This document shows, piece by piece, positions 33,253 to 42,106 of a stretch of DNA of 64,000 nt. Made by a program: the position numbers and the translations under genes. Position 1 is the first letter of the stretch. Each line of letters opens with the position of its first letter. Below the pieces are notes generated by a model that worked only from the letters and a program-made list of their open reading frames with translations, searched no databases and was not told where the DNA came from. The DNA comes from UBA10349 sp003485905 (lineage in GTDB: Bacteria; Pseudomonadota; Gammaproteobacteria; Arenicellales; Arenicellaceae): the NCBI GenBank assembly GCA_943787185.1, contig CALSLL010000006.1:62001-126000 (forward strand). Reading direction: 5' to 3'.

Positions 33253-34065
33253 ATGAAAAACATTAAATTTGATTTTAGCGTGGTTCCTTTTGATTTCTCT
33301 CACAAAGTTATTTTCCTTTCACTATTTGTTCTCGGCAACATAGCTAGCACCAGCCACGCCCAAACTGAAGATTCCCGACCTGACTTAAATGGCAATTGGG
33401 CAAATGGATCAGGCATCGATTTTGTGCGTGACGTAAAAATTGGGGATTCAATATGCATGGTAGATTGTGAAGAGGCACCTGCGGCTCCAGCAGGTCCATT
33501 CGCAGCGCCGGATCGCCCTAGCTATAAACCCGAGGCAATGGCAAAAGTTAAGGATCTTACGGAAAGACAGGTAGAAGAAGACCCTATTCTAAAATGTTTG
33601 TCGCCAGGAGTTCCCCGCATTGGTCCGCCCGACAAAATTGTGCAGCAAGAAGACCAAATTGTATTTTTGTATGACGATGTTAATGGAAACTATTTTAGGG
33701 TAATCCCAACTGACGGACGAGGTCATCGCACTGATGTCGAAGCCAGCGCACTAGGCTATGCCATTGGTCACTGGGATGGAGATACATTAGTTGTCGAAAC
33801 GGAAAATTTCGATGACACTACTTGGTTGACTGACGATGGCTCTTTTCATACGACTGACCTTAAAGTGACTGAACGTATAAGACGCGACGGTGACAATTTA
33901 CACTGGGATGTGACGGTATACGATCCGAGCATTTTGAACGAACCGTGGCAGCTAAGACCGCGCGTCGCGACATTAACCGACCTCGAAATTATTCAAGCTC
34001 CACCTTGCATAGAGAGGGATTTGGATATCATGCAGAACATGTCGCACCACCCCAACCCTCGTTAG
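33253..34065 (+). CDS. Exported protein carrying only the second conserved domain, paired with a DUF6152-type gene
   Basis: A 270-residue protein with a signal peptide (VIFLSLFVLGNIASTSHAQ) and PDLNGNWANG at the mature start. The domain shows ILKCLSPGVPRIGPP, RVIPTDGRGH, GYAIGHWDGDTLVVET, DLKVTERIRR and a closing PPC near the C-terminus, so the two bracketing Cys are kept. It is 11 bp behind a DUF6152-type gene; fused homologues at 24.7 and 25.7 kb imply that the two products interact. Downstream is a lactate-permease-type transporter. Confidence 0.8.
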   Translation: MKNIKFDFSVVPFDFSHKVIFLSLFVLGNIASTSHAQTEDSRPDLNGNWANGSGIDFVRDVKIGDSICMVDCEEAPAAPAGPFAAPDRPSYKPEAMAKVKDLTERQVEEDPILKCLSPGVPRIGPPDKIVQQEDQIVFLYDDVNGNYFRVIPTDGRGHRTDVEASALGYAIGHWDGDTLVVETENFDDTTWLTDDGSFHTTDLKVTERIRRDGDNLHWDVTVYDPSILNEPWQLRPRVATLTDLEIIQAPPCIERDLDIMQNMSHHPNPR

Positions 34066-34137
34066 CAGGGTCGGTATTCTACATTAGTCTAGAGAGGGTA
34101 GATCAACTAGGTAGGATACAAAATACTGAATCAACGT

Positions 34138-34159
34138 CGGCACGAGTCAATTCGTGCCG
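34138..34159 (+). promoter_or_regulatory. Hairpin in the leader of the permease gene
   Basis: CGGCACGA and TCGTGCCG form a perfect 8-bp stem with loop GTCAAT, 27 bp before the permease ATG and followed by CTTGGC rather than a T-run. It may terminate weakly or influence translation of the permease. Confidence 0.4.
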
Positions 34160-34186
34160 CTTGGCAATTAGAATGGAGAGTGGACA

Positions 34187-35986
34187 ATGAATACGATCCT
34201 TTTGTCTTTGTTGTCGTTCCTACCTATATTGGTCGTGGCCATTTTTCTGGTGGGGCTACGATGGCCAGCCAGCCGGGCGATGCCGCTGGCCTATATTACC
34301 GCCGTGGGCCTTGGGCTTGGAATTTGGAAGTTATCGTTTAATCAAGTCGCGGCGGCCAGCGTAAAAGGCATTATTGTCGCCGCCACGTTGCTATACATCA
34401 TTTTCGGTGCCATCTTGCTATTGAACACTCTTCAGCAGAGTGGCGCGTTACGGGTTATCCGTAAAAGCTTTACCGATATCTCACCAGATCGACGTGTACA
34501 AGTCATTATTATCGCCTGGTTATTTGGCTCGTTTATCGAGGGCTCATCCGGTTTTGGAACACCCGCAGCAGTCGCCGTTCCGTTAATGGTCGGATTAGGG
34601 TTTCCCGCGATGGCCGCAGTGGTCGCGGGTATGATTATCCAAAGCACCCCCGTTTCTTTTGGGGCTCTAGGCACGCCGATACTAGTTGGGGTAAACACGG
34701 GATTATCAGGCGATGATAGCGTGTATCAGTATATTCAACAGGCAGGAATAGCTGGTGCCACAGCAGAGTCGGTTGGTAGACCATTATTGACAATGATCGC
34801 CACCAAGGTCGCAATACTGCATGCGGCGGTCGGAACATTAATTCCACTGTTTGTTGTTGCACTTATGACACGGTTTTTTGGTGTTCGTCGGTCATTTGTT
34901 GATGGGTTGCGAATTTGGAAGTTTGCCTTATTCGCCGCATTTTCAATGACCATACCTTATGTGATTGTCGCGCACCTTCTAGGGCCGGAATTTCCTTCCC
35001 TTATTGGTGCATTGATTGGTTTAGCGGTTGTTGTACCTGCGGCTAAGGCTGGCTGGCTCATCCCCACAAAGGATGACACGTGGGAGTTTCCAGACAAGCA
35101 ACAATGGGAACCTGAATGGACAGGGGTTGTCGATATCAAAGATAGTCCGGAGGGAAATAAATCCATGTCGATGTTTTCTGCATGGATACCGTATTTTTTG
35201 ATTGCCGTGCTGCTGATAATTACCCGGATACCGGAACTAGGTGTAAAAAGCCTTATCCAATCAGTTTCATTGTCATGGTCTAACATTTTCAATTCATCGG
35301 TTGGAACTGGCGCCATTCAGCCCCTGTATCTACCCGGTACAATATTTATTGTTGTGTCGCTCGCGACATTATTTTTGCACCGCATGAGTATTGCGAGCTA
35401 TGGGCGAGCGGTTAAAGGTTCATGTCACACGATGCTTAAAGCATCATTACCACTACTATTTACCGTCCCCATGGTGCAGGTATTTCTAAATTCGCACGAT
35501 GGTCTGGCGGGGTTCGCCAAAATGCCAAATGCACTGGCAGAAGGAGTAGCCGCAATGGCCGGGTCAGCGTGGCCGATTTTTGCACCTTTTATTGGTGGAT
35601 TTGGCGCATTTGTAGCCGGCAGCAATACCGTCAGCAATATGACCTTTTCATTGTTTCAATTTGGTGTAGGGCAACGGATTGGAGTAGACCCCACCTGGAT
35701 AGTTGCACTACAGGCTGTCGGTGGCGCGGCTGGAAATATTATCTGTGTTCACAATGTAGTTGCGGCGTCTGCTGTGGTCGGATTACTTGGTAAGGAAGGC
35801 CTAATAATTCGTAAGACGCTGCCAGCATTTTTGTACTACGCGTTGCTTTCTGGCTGCATCGGGTATGCCATCGTTTGGTCAGCAACATTGGGGTGGTTAA
35901 ACATCGGAAGCGCTGTAGCTACAGCAATTGTTCTAAGTCTTGTTACCTTTGCCTGTAAGCAATTGCGCCAAGATAGGCCAGCGTGA
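34187..35986 (+). CDS. lctP: L-lactate permease family transporter
   Basis: A 599-residue polytopic inner-membrane protein of the LctP family, which imports lactate and related 2-hydroxy acids with protons. Diagnostic segments are FGSFIEGSSGFGTPAAVAVP near residue 120, ALGTPILVG, and the C-terminal GSNTVSNMTFSLFQFG, then GGAAGNIICVHNVVAASAVVG. A cytoplasmic loop near residues 290-330 carries charged residues. SD GGAG is eight bases upstream. It is not clearly tied to the preceding exported-domain genes, from which a 121-bp gap with a hairpin separates it. Confidence 0.9.
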   Translation: MNTILLSLLSFLPILVVAIFLVGLRWPASRAMPLAYITAVGLGLGIWKLSFNQVAAASVKGIIVAATLLYIIFGAILLLNTLQQSGALRVIRKSFTDISPDRRVQVIIIAWLFGSFIEGSSGFGTPAAVAVPLMVGLGFPAMAAVVAGMIIQSTPVSFGALGTPILVGVNTGLSGDDSVYQYIQQAGIAGATAESVGRPLLTMIATKVAILHAAVGTLIPLFVVALMTRFFGVRRSFVDGLRIWKFALFAAFSMTIPYVIVAHLLGPEFPSLIGALIGLAVVVPAAKAGWLIPTKDDTWEFPDKQQWEPEWTGVVDIKDSPEGNKSMSMFSAWIPYFLIAVLLIITRIPELGVKSLIQSVSLSWSNIFNSSVGTGAIQPLYLPGTIFIVVSLATLFLHRMSIASYGRAVKGSCHTMLKASLPLLFTVPMVQVFLNSHDGLAGFAKMPNALAEGVAAMAGSAWPIFAPFIGGFGAFVAGSNTVSNMTFSLFQFGVGQRIGVDPTWIVALQAVGGAAGNIICVHNVVAASAVVGLLGKEGLIIRKTLPAFLYYALLSGCIGYAIVWSATLGWLNIGSAVATAIVLSLVTFACKQLRQDRPA

Positions 35987-36243
35987 TTAAGTGAGAAAAA
36001 ATGCTTGAACTTGGCTAGAGCACAATACTGTCGTGACTCGAATGTACCGATTTAGAACTGCGATATACTCAATACATCGCATTAGCTAGATGCTTGCCGA
36101 CATCCGAAGAACAAAATGCCGTTGACCAGGTTGAATAAAGCGAAAGGGCAACCCGTCAGTTGCGGGAAAGGACGATGGGTGATTTGTAATATTGCCCGAG
36201 TACTCGAGGTCTTATGTATAAAGATAGAATTGGAGAATTTGGT

Positions 36244-37134
36244 ATGAAATCACTTATTACAATTGCTCTAGTGGTGATCTTTGTAGTTTCCGCAGGCATA
36301 GCAGCAGAAATGCCAGCAACATCAGCTAGTCCGTGGACAGTGCATAATCCCAACAGCACTTCATCTCCTAATCACCAAGCGCTAAACGATCTAATCAAGG
36401 TATTTGGTAAATCTAATAGAAGCTATACCACGCTCGACTTTAATGCCATGAAAGGCCGCGGGGTTGAATACACCGGAGCATATTTGGCCGGTTTGCAAAA
36501 GATGCCGATTAGCCTTTTAAATCGAGATGAGCAACTCGCCTATTGGTTAAACTTGCACAATACGGGCGTTATTTATCTATTGGCCGCACGTAAAACGCCT
36601 CGGAAATTGGACAAGTATCGAGGTACTCCCGGTGCTCCCGGGGAGTGGTGGCAGGAACAAATATTTAACGTTGAAGGACATGCACTTTCGTTAGAGCAAA
36701 TTGAGCAGGATGTATTACAGCGGCATTGGCCTGATTCCCTATTTGTTTATGGGCTTTATGATGGCAGTAAAAGCGGTCCTGACTTAGGCGCCCAAGCGTT
36801 CACCGGGAATTTGGTACATTCACAGCTTGAAGAGGCAGCGCGTAAATTTGTCAATGACGACAAACGCGTCGATATTAACCGTCGAGGCGAACTCACACTT
36901 TCTAGCCTATATGAATGGCGCAAATCTTCGTTCGGTGCCGACGACTCTGCAGTGCTGGATCATTTAGTGTCTTACGCGCAACCCGAGCTAGCAGCGCGAC
37001 TTACGGAAACTAAAGCCATACGTAAGCACAAGTTCGACTGGTCTATAGCTCGGCACAGTATTCGACGCGCCCCACTCGACCAGGACAGCTATAACAATGC
37101 TGGCTATGGAGGGGGAGTCGGCGGAGGTTCGTGA
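36244..37134 (+). CDS. Exported DUF547 protein
   Basis: A 296-residue protein from ATG 36244, set by GGAG eight bases upstream and by the signal peptide SLITIALVVIFVVSAGIAA; an in-frame start at 36214 lacks support. DUF547 hallmarks include LNRDEQLAYWLNLHNTGVIYLL near residue 95 and FVYGLYDGSKSGPDLG around residue 180. The function of DUF547 is not settled. The C-terminus ends in GYGGGVGGGS. Its TGA overlaps the GTG start of the next gene (GTGA), so translation is coupled to the membrane glycosyltransferase. Confidence 0.82.
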   Translation: MKSLITIALVVIFVVSAGIAAEMPATSASPWTVHNPNSTSSPNHQALNDLIKVFGKSNRSYTTLDFNAMKGRGVEYTGAYLAGLQKMPISLLNRDEQLAYWLNLHNTGVIYLLAARKTPRKLDKYRGTPGAPGEWWQEQIFNVEGHALSLEQIEQDVLQRHWPDSLFVYGLYDGSKSGPDLGAQAFTGNLVHSQLEEAARKFVNDDKRVDINRRGELTLSSLYEWRKSSFGADDSAVLDHLVSYAQPELAARLTETKAIRKHKFDWSIARHSIRRAPLDQDSYNNAGYGGGVGGGS

Positions 37135-38216
37135 CCGCAGTACTTCACCACAAGGCATGGCCTCTTTTTTTGTGTGGGCAGGGGCTACTAGCGTTTATTT
37201 TTATTTGCCTTTATCTGCTAGCACCCGAATTTGATTATATGCGGCAGTGGGTTGATCGCCCGTTACTAGAATATGTAGGACTAATGATGCTAGCTGGCAT
37301 CACTTACTTTGGGTTAGTTTTCCTAATCCCCATATTGGCCGGTGTCCGGCAATCTATCTGGTTGCTGGTGATCCCAGGCATAATATTAAGATTAATTATT
37401 TTTCCTGCAGCCCCAATACAGGAAGATGATTTTTATCGCTACCTCTGGGACGGCGCAGTCACTGCCGAAGGTTACAATCCATACGTCAGTGCACCGGCAG
37501 ATGTATTACCTTCAGTACTGCCTTCGACTCTCCCTATAGATCGCCCGATCGCCCCCTCCTCAGCCTCACCAAATACCAGTACGAGATCTTCGCTGCTCGA
37601 ATTGGCGGAACAAGCGGGGCCAGATATTGTTAATCGGATAAATTACCCGCACGTACACACAATTTATCCGCCGATCAGCCAGCTCGCCTTTGCTTTAGGC
37701 TATAAAATCAAACCTTGGAGCTTAGCCGCCTGGAGGGTGGTACTTCTTTCAGCTGATATCGCCACACTTCTACTGTTATTGGTGCTACTTAAGCAATTTG
37801 ACCGGCCCCCTCTATGGGCCGGGGTCTACTGGTGGAATCCGTTAAGCATTACAGAGACCATAAATGCAGGGCATATGGATATGTTACTTCTGCCCTGCAT
37901 CGTCGCTGTCGTTCTATTTATGAGCCGACTGCAATCAAAAAAAGCCGTGTTCATGTTGAGCATCGCAACAGCAGTTAAACTTTGGCCGGCGATACTACTT
38001 GCACCACTAATAAGTGCGCTACCAGAGCGGAAGCTAGTAAAAGCTGCATTGGTTGTGTTCTTTAGCCTTATTTCACTTGCGCTGCTTTCCCCGCAGATAA
38101 TTTCAGCCTGGTACGAGCCGGCAGCAGGTGTGCGCGTTTACAGCGAAACCTGGCAAACCAATGCTTTTTTATTTGACTGGATAGCTCGAGTACTCAGCAA
38201 CTTATCGATGGTATAG
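37131..38216 (+). CDS. GT87/DUF2029-like membrane glycosyltransferase, N-terminal part of a frameshifted gene
   Basis: A 361-residue polytopic protein starting at a GTG that overlaps the DUF547 stop. The segment PIQEDDFYRYLWDGAVTAEG, then NPY, is typical of polyprenol-phosphate-dependent mannosyltransferases (GT87/DUF2029), where the acidic pair binds metal or acts in catalysis in the periplasm. The chain ends abruptly at LSNLSMV (TAG 38214-38216), with the expected C-terminal helices in a different frame just downstream. A single-base deletion between about 38175 and 38214 would explain this. Whether it is a pseudogene, an assembly error or a -1 frameshifting site is unresolved. Confidence 0.7.
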   Translation: MTAVLHHKAWPLFLCGQGLLAFIFICLYLLAPEFDYMRQWVDRPLLEYVGLMMLAGITYFGLVFLIPILAGVRQSIWLLVIPGIILRLIIFPAAPIQEDDFYRYLWDGAVTAEGYNPYVSAPADVLPSVLPSTLPIDRPIAPSSASPNTSTRSSLLELAEQAGPDIVNRINYPHVHTIYPPISQLAFALGYKIKPWSLAAWRVVLLSADIATLLLLLVLLKQFDRPPLWAGVYWWNPLSITETINAGHMDMLLLPCIVAVVLFMSRLQSKKAVFMLSIATAVKLWPAILLAPLISALPERKLVKAALVVFFSLISLALLSPQIISAWYEPAAGVRVYSETWQTNAFLFDWIARVLSNLSMV

Positions 38217-38236
38217 ATGCCGAGTTAAACACACGT

Positions 38237-38620
38237 TTGTTCATTGCTGTTCTCATTATTGGGTTGGCATTATTTCCTGTCAGCACTTACCGGGTAAACA
38301 ATTCGCTCACGAACAAGTTGGATTCATTTGCAAATCGATTTGTTGATCACAGTTTGGTAGTAATCGCCGCACTGTTTTTACTCTCACCTACGGGTTACCC
38401 ATGGTATGCAGCCTGGATGCTACCGTTGTTAGTGTTAAGGCCAAATCCGGCGTTGCTCCTTTTAACGGCCACACTCCCTCTGTACGATGTCCGCTATTAT
38501 CTGGCTGCAGCCGAGCAGGAAGCGTACTGGTTGCCCACGGTTACCGCGCTGCAATTCGCCCCATCTTGTATTTGGCTGATCTGGCAAAGACGTAAGTCAA
38601 GCCGGTACGTAGTGGATTAA
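38237..38620 (+). CDS. C-terminal part of the frameshifted GT87-like glycosyltransferase
   Basis: The frame, open from 38177, gives 127 residues from a TTG at 38237 with no credible ribosome site. It contains three or four hydrophobic helices (LFIAVLIIGLALFPVS, LVVIAALFLLSPTGYPWYAAW, LLLLTATLPLYDVRYYL), and the PTGYPWYAAWMLP segment is typical of the end of GT87-like proteins. It is in the -1 frame relative to the upstream part, and joining the two gives about 480 residues, normal for the family. The GT2 gene begins 5 bp after its stop. Confidence 0.6.
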   Translation: MFIAVLIIGLALFPVSTYRVNNSLTNKLDSFANRFVDHSLVVIAALFLLSPTGYPWYAAWMLPLLVLRPNPALLLLTATLPLYDVRYYLAAAEQEAYWLPTVTALQFAPSCIWLIWQRRKSSRYVVD

Positions 38621-38625
38621 ATACT

Positions 38626-39345
38626 ATGGCGAGTATTAGCATTATTATTCCTGCGCTAAATGAGGCCGAAAGTATCCCGTTGGTACTAGATAGCATTCCA
38701 CCGAGATTAGGGCAGGTCATCGTCGTTGACAACGGCTCAGCGGATCAAACTGCCGCGGTGGCAGCTAAACATGGAGCAAGGGTAGTATCCGAACCTCATC
38801 GTGGCTATGGACAAGCCTGCCAGCGCGGGATTTGCGCCGCCGGAGATTGCGATATTCTGGTTTTTTTGGATGCTGATTTTTGTGATGACCCAGAACTAAT
38901 ACCTCTGCTAGTTAGTCCAATCGAATCTGGGCACGCCGATTTCGTTCTCGGTAGCCGATGCGCAAACAGTGTTTCCAAGCAACGCTTAACACCGCAACAA
39001 CGTTGGGGGAACTCGCTTGCATGTATGCTAATGAAGTTTATATGGCAGGGCCAATATACTGACCTAGGCCCATTTCGAGCCATCTCGCGCACCGCCCTTA
39101 CGTCCTTGAATATGCAAGATCAAAATTTCGGTTGGACCGTTGAAATGCAAATTCGAGCGCTGAAAAAAAACCTTCGGATAGTCGAATTATCCACACCCTA
39201 TCGTCTGCGTCGCCACGGTAAATCAAAAATCTCTCAAACCGTTAGCGGCGTAATAGGTGCCGGAAGCAAAATATTATTCGTTATAGCTCGCGAGTTTATT
39301 AAACGTGATCATCAAGCTGAAAAATCGTATCAGGACACAAAATAG
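38626..39345 (+). CDS. GT2 family glycosyltransferase (dolichyl/polyprenyl-phosphate sugar synthase-like)
   Basis: A 239-residue cytoplasmic GT-A enzyme. ISIIIPALNEAESIPLVLDS opens the fold, DNGSADQT follows near residue 35, and the DxD-type metal motif is in LVFLDADFCDDPE near residue 80. RAISRTAL and WTVEMQIRALKK complete the pattern seen in DPM1-like enzymes, which load sugars on polyprenyl phosphate. That is the donor type used by GT87-like membrane transferases such as the one encoded immediately upstream, so the two genes probably form a pathway. There is no C-terminal membrane helix. Confidence 0.87.
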   Translation: MASISIIIPALNEAESIPLVLDSIPPRLGQVIVVDNGSADQTAAVAAKHGARVVSEPHRGYGQACQRGICAAGDCDILVFLDADFCDDPELIPLLVSPIESGHADFVLGSRCANSVSKQRLTPQQRWGNSLACMLMKFIWQGQYTDLGPFRAISRTALTSLNMQDQNFGWTVEMQIRALKKNLRIVELSTPYRLRRHGKSKISQTVSGVIGAGSKILFVIAREFIKRDHQAEKSYQDTK

Positions 39346-39368
39346 ACTGATTCGTTTTAGCCAAAAAC

Positions 39369-40382
39369 TCATCGCGCAAAACCTAGTATTATTTTTTCAA
39401 GATTGCCTCTTAAAATTTGTTGGTAACCATCCGTGACCAGCTTACGATCTACAGTGAGGCCTGGGTCAGCGGTATCCAACACAACAAGTTCAGCACCCGC
39501 GGCTTGCACCGCCCCCTGAATCGCCTCACTGGGTTCCCATTTGTGTAGCACGACTTTGATTTCGCGAGATTGTAAATGCGCGGTTAATCTATCCAAATCT
39601 TCATCAGTCCAGTCAATATCCTGCTTTAAAAAGTAACCGTCGACGTATAGACCCATATCATTGGTCAGGTATACAAATTCATTAGCCAAGGCAAAAACAC
39701 TGATATCAGCAACATCTAGGAGTTGGTTTTGAAACTCTCTATACAAAGCCAGTAATTCGACCTTTAGCGCATCGCGGTTAGACAAAATAAGCTCCGCGAA
39801 CTCTGGAAAAGTACGTGCTAAATCAACCCCGACAATATCAGTCATGCGGATAGCATTAGTTAGGCTTAACCAAAAATAAGGTGCATCACTAACTGTCTCG
39901 CGGGAGGTGTCATCGGTCGCCCAAGCAACATTCGTGGACTGCTGTTCAACTAGAGCAACGCCAGGAGAGCTTAGCGACCACGGCTGGGCAGCATCAATAT
40001 AGACCAAATTTATATTTGCCTCTCTGGCAAAACGATAAAGTGGGTCTGCTGGTAATGCATTGGTCACTGCGACGACAGCGTCAGCAGATTTAAACAAAGG
40101 CTCAAATCGACTAGTACGCCGCTCAATGTAATCTTTCAGGCTATTAAAGCGCCTTCCGTCTTCTGGGACATTTACGGTTTCTATCGAGGTATCTTCTAAC
40201 AGCGCCCGCGCTATGGAATAAGTTGCTTGAGTGCCTGTTACAACCTTAAGACCATCGGCTACATCAATCGCAGATGATGGAGAAGCGGAAAACAATAGCG
40301 CTAGCAATAAAACAACCCGATTGGACAATGCCACAAGGTTTAACTTCTGATCTGACGTGCTCGTTATCAAGGGGTTCATCAT
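39369..40382 (-). CDS. Divergent ZnuA-like metal ABC substrate-binding protein without the usual His ligands
   Basis: A 337-residue exported protein (signal ending ASPSSA) of the ZnuA/TroA fold: KVVTGTQATYSIARALLED at the start, FKSADAVVAVTNAL, the long central helix (ELLALYREFQNQLLDV) and a C-terminal DGYQQILRGNLEKI. Cluster A-1 proteins bind metal with three His and an acidic residue. Here the first-ligand site, normally near DPH, reads EDGRRFNSLKDY, and the other His positions are also not apparent, although His appears in VLHKWEPSE. It may bind a metal complex or have lost metal binding. It overlaps the upstream permease gene by one base (TAATG) and is the last gene of the metal operon. 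Confidence 0.78.
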   Translation of the reverse strand: MMNPLITSTSDQKLNLVALSNRVVLLLALLFSASPSSAIDVADGLKVVTGTQATYSIARALLEDTSIETVNVPEDGRRFNSLKDYIERRTSRFEPLFKSADAVVAVTNALPADPLYRFAREANINLVYIDAAQPWSLSSPGVALVEQQSTNVAWATDDTSRETVSDAPYFWLSLTNAIRMTDIVGVDLARTFPEFAELILSNRDALKVELLALYREFQNQLLDVADISVFALANEFVYLTNDMGLYVDGYFLKQDIDWTDEDLDRLTAHLQSREIKVVLHKWEPSEAIQGAVQAAGAELVVLDTADPGLTVDRKLVTDGYQQILRGNLEKIILGFAR

Positions 40383-41287
40383 TAAAATGCAGCTTCGCGA
40401 AAGCGCGGCATTGCCATGCGTATCAACAAAGTGGCAAGAAAAATAATCGCTGCGGTCAGAATAATGGCTCCCCCGCTAGGAATTGGCAGGTCATAAGCCA
40501 TCGGTGCGTACACTCCAAAAACACAGCTAAACGTTGAAAAAATAACACTCCACAGTACGAACCCTCGAATTGAGGTGTTTAAATTACGTGCTGCCGCTGC
40601 TGGAATCAACAATAGCGCCTCGACCAAAACTGCGCCCACTATCTTCACGCAAGCCACAGTCAATATCGTGATTAGCAGCACAAAAACGTACTCTAACAGG
40701 TGCACATTAACGCCGCGCACATGTGCCAGGTTCGGGTTAAGACTAGCCAACAACATTTGATTGTAAAGCGGCAAAGCGACCGCAGCTGTAATCAATGCCG
40801 TAACTAGCAGAACATTCATATCAAGATTATTCACCGTGAGAATAGATCCAAACATCACGGTATCCAGAATATGCGTGTTCACTTTAGCTGACACGAACAG
40901 CAAAGCAGTGGCGCCAACCGCTAAAGAAATCGACAGGAAAACACCAATCAAGGTGTCCGAGGACATCTTGGTGCGGTTACGTGTGAAATTCAACAACAAG
41001 CCAAACAAAATACAAAAACTAAACATCGAAACATACGGTGCGGTATATGACTCCCCAAGAATGACGCCTATGGCAACCCCGGTTAACGCAGCGTTACCCA
41101 CCGCCTGCGAGAAAAATGCCATTCGTTTAATCACGACCATCGTGCCCACCGCACCGAGTAACGGGCCCACGATTAGGGCACATAAGAACCCGTTGACGAC
41201 GAACTCATAAGAAAACATAAAATTAATCGTGCCTTCGTAAGCGGCATCAACAAACAAGGTACGAATTGCATCGTATAAAGCATTCAT
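40382..41287 (-). CDS. znuB: Metal ABC transporter permease (ABC-3 family, ZnuB-like)
   Basis: A 301-residue inner-membrane protein with about eight hydrophobic helices. ALIVGPLLGAVGTMVVIKRMAFFSQAVGNAALTGVAIG is the conserved N-terminal block containing the contact helix for the ATPase; VKIVGAVLVEALLLIPAAAARNL is the second conserved block. It forms the channel of the Zn/Mn/Fe cluster A-1 importer together with the ATPase encoded 2 bp upstream. Metal specificity cannot be read from the permease. Confidence 0.9.
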   Translation of the reverse strand: MNALYDAIRTLFVDAAYEGTINFMFSYEFVVNGFLCALIVGPLLGAVGTMVVIKRMAFFSQAVGNAALTGVAIGVILGESYTAPYVSMFSFCILFGLLLNFTRNRTKMSSDTLIGVFLSISLAVGATALLFVSAKVNTHILDTVMFGSILTVNNLDMNVLLVTALITAAVALPLYNQMLLASLNPNLAHVRGVNVHLLEYVFVLLITILTVACVKIVGAVLVEALLLIPAAAARNLNTSIRGFVLWSVIFSTFSCVFGVYAPMAYDLPIPSGGAIILTAAIIFLATLLIRMAMPRFREAAF

Positions 41288-41289
41288 AA

Positions 41290-42087
41290 TTATTCGACCT
41301 CTTTACTCACGGTTTCGACTTCTTCTCTCACAGCTTCGATCTCTATACCCGCAGATTCGGCGTCATCACCTGCCTGCGGTGATTCATTGAAACTTAAGGT
41401 AGGAAACAATTGATTTGCCACGCCGGTTTGAAGTACCTCGGCAGGAACACCATCAAGCATGATTGTTTTATTCACATATGTCAGCTTATCCGCCACTTCG
41501 TTAACCTGATTTATATCGTGGTTGATCCACACAACTGTTCCGCCATCAGATACAAATTGGCGCACCGCTGAGAGAATCATCTCACCACCCGCCACGTCCA
41601 AGCCTGTCATTGGTTCATCTAATACTAGCAAAGCGGGGGCCGGCATCATTGCCTGAGCAAAAATTACACGCTGACGCTCACCTCCCGAAAGGCTGCCCAA
41701 CTTTTCGTTACGTTTGCTTGTCAGCCCAAATTGCTCCAATAATTCCGCAGTCTGCACCGCTAGGAGTTTAGATTGTCCGAGAAACGCCGGCCGTCTTTGG
41801 GTAGCCATCGTCAAAAAGTCTATAACACTCACCGGAAGCGTTTTATCGATCTCTAATTGTTGCGGGACATAACCAATCGTACGATTGTCACCCCACTCGA
41901 TTTCAATATTTCCAGTGTGCGGCATCTGCCCAAGCATGCAACGGATTAACGACGTTTTACCACCACCATTTGAACCGATGATGCAGTGGATCGTCGCGGG
42001 ACAAATCGAGAAGCTGATATTTTCAAGAATCTGGGTATTACCAAGATTCAGGCCAATATTTTTAAATTCGATGGATGGGCCTTGCAT
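41290..42087 (-). CDS. znuC: Metal ABC transporter ATPase (ZnuC-like)
   Basis: A 265-residue cytoplasmic ATPase. Walker A is GSNGGGKT at 38-45, the signature is LSGGERQR, Walker B is LLVLDEPMTGLD and the switch histidine is in VWINHD. A C-terminal acidic tail of about 30 residues (EIEAVREEVETVSKEVE) is unusual. It powers the importer with the adjacent ABC-3 permease. The gap to the upstream substrate-binding gene is 19 bp. Confidence 0.92.
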   Translation of the reverse strand: MQGPSIEFKNIGLNLGNTQILENISFSICPATIHCIIGSNGGGKTSLIRCMLGQMPHTGNIEIEWGDNRTIGYVPQQLEIDKTLPVSVIDFLTMATQRRPAFLGQSKLLAVQTAELLEQFGLTSKRNEKLGSLSGGERQRVIFAQAMMPAPALLVLDEPMTGLDVAGGEMILSAVRQFVSDGGTVVWINHDINQVNEVADKLTYVNKTIMLDGVPAEVLQTGVANQLFPTLSFNESPQAGDDAESAGIEIEAVREEVETVSKEVE

Positions 42088-42106
42088 AATTCAGTACCAA
42101 ATAAGC

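Noticed and set aside
36135..36185. Sequence with AAAGGGCAACCCG and CGGGAAAGGACG before the DUF547 gene, reminiscent of a cyclic-di-GMP (GEMM) riboswitch core
   Set aside because: The order and the essential GACGCAAAGCC-type block and second helix of GEMM elements are missing; only a short CCCG/CGGG stem is present. A covariance-model search would settle it.
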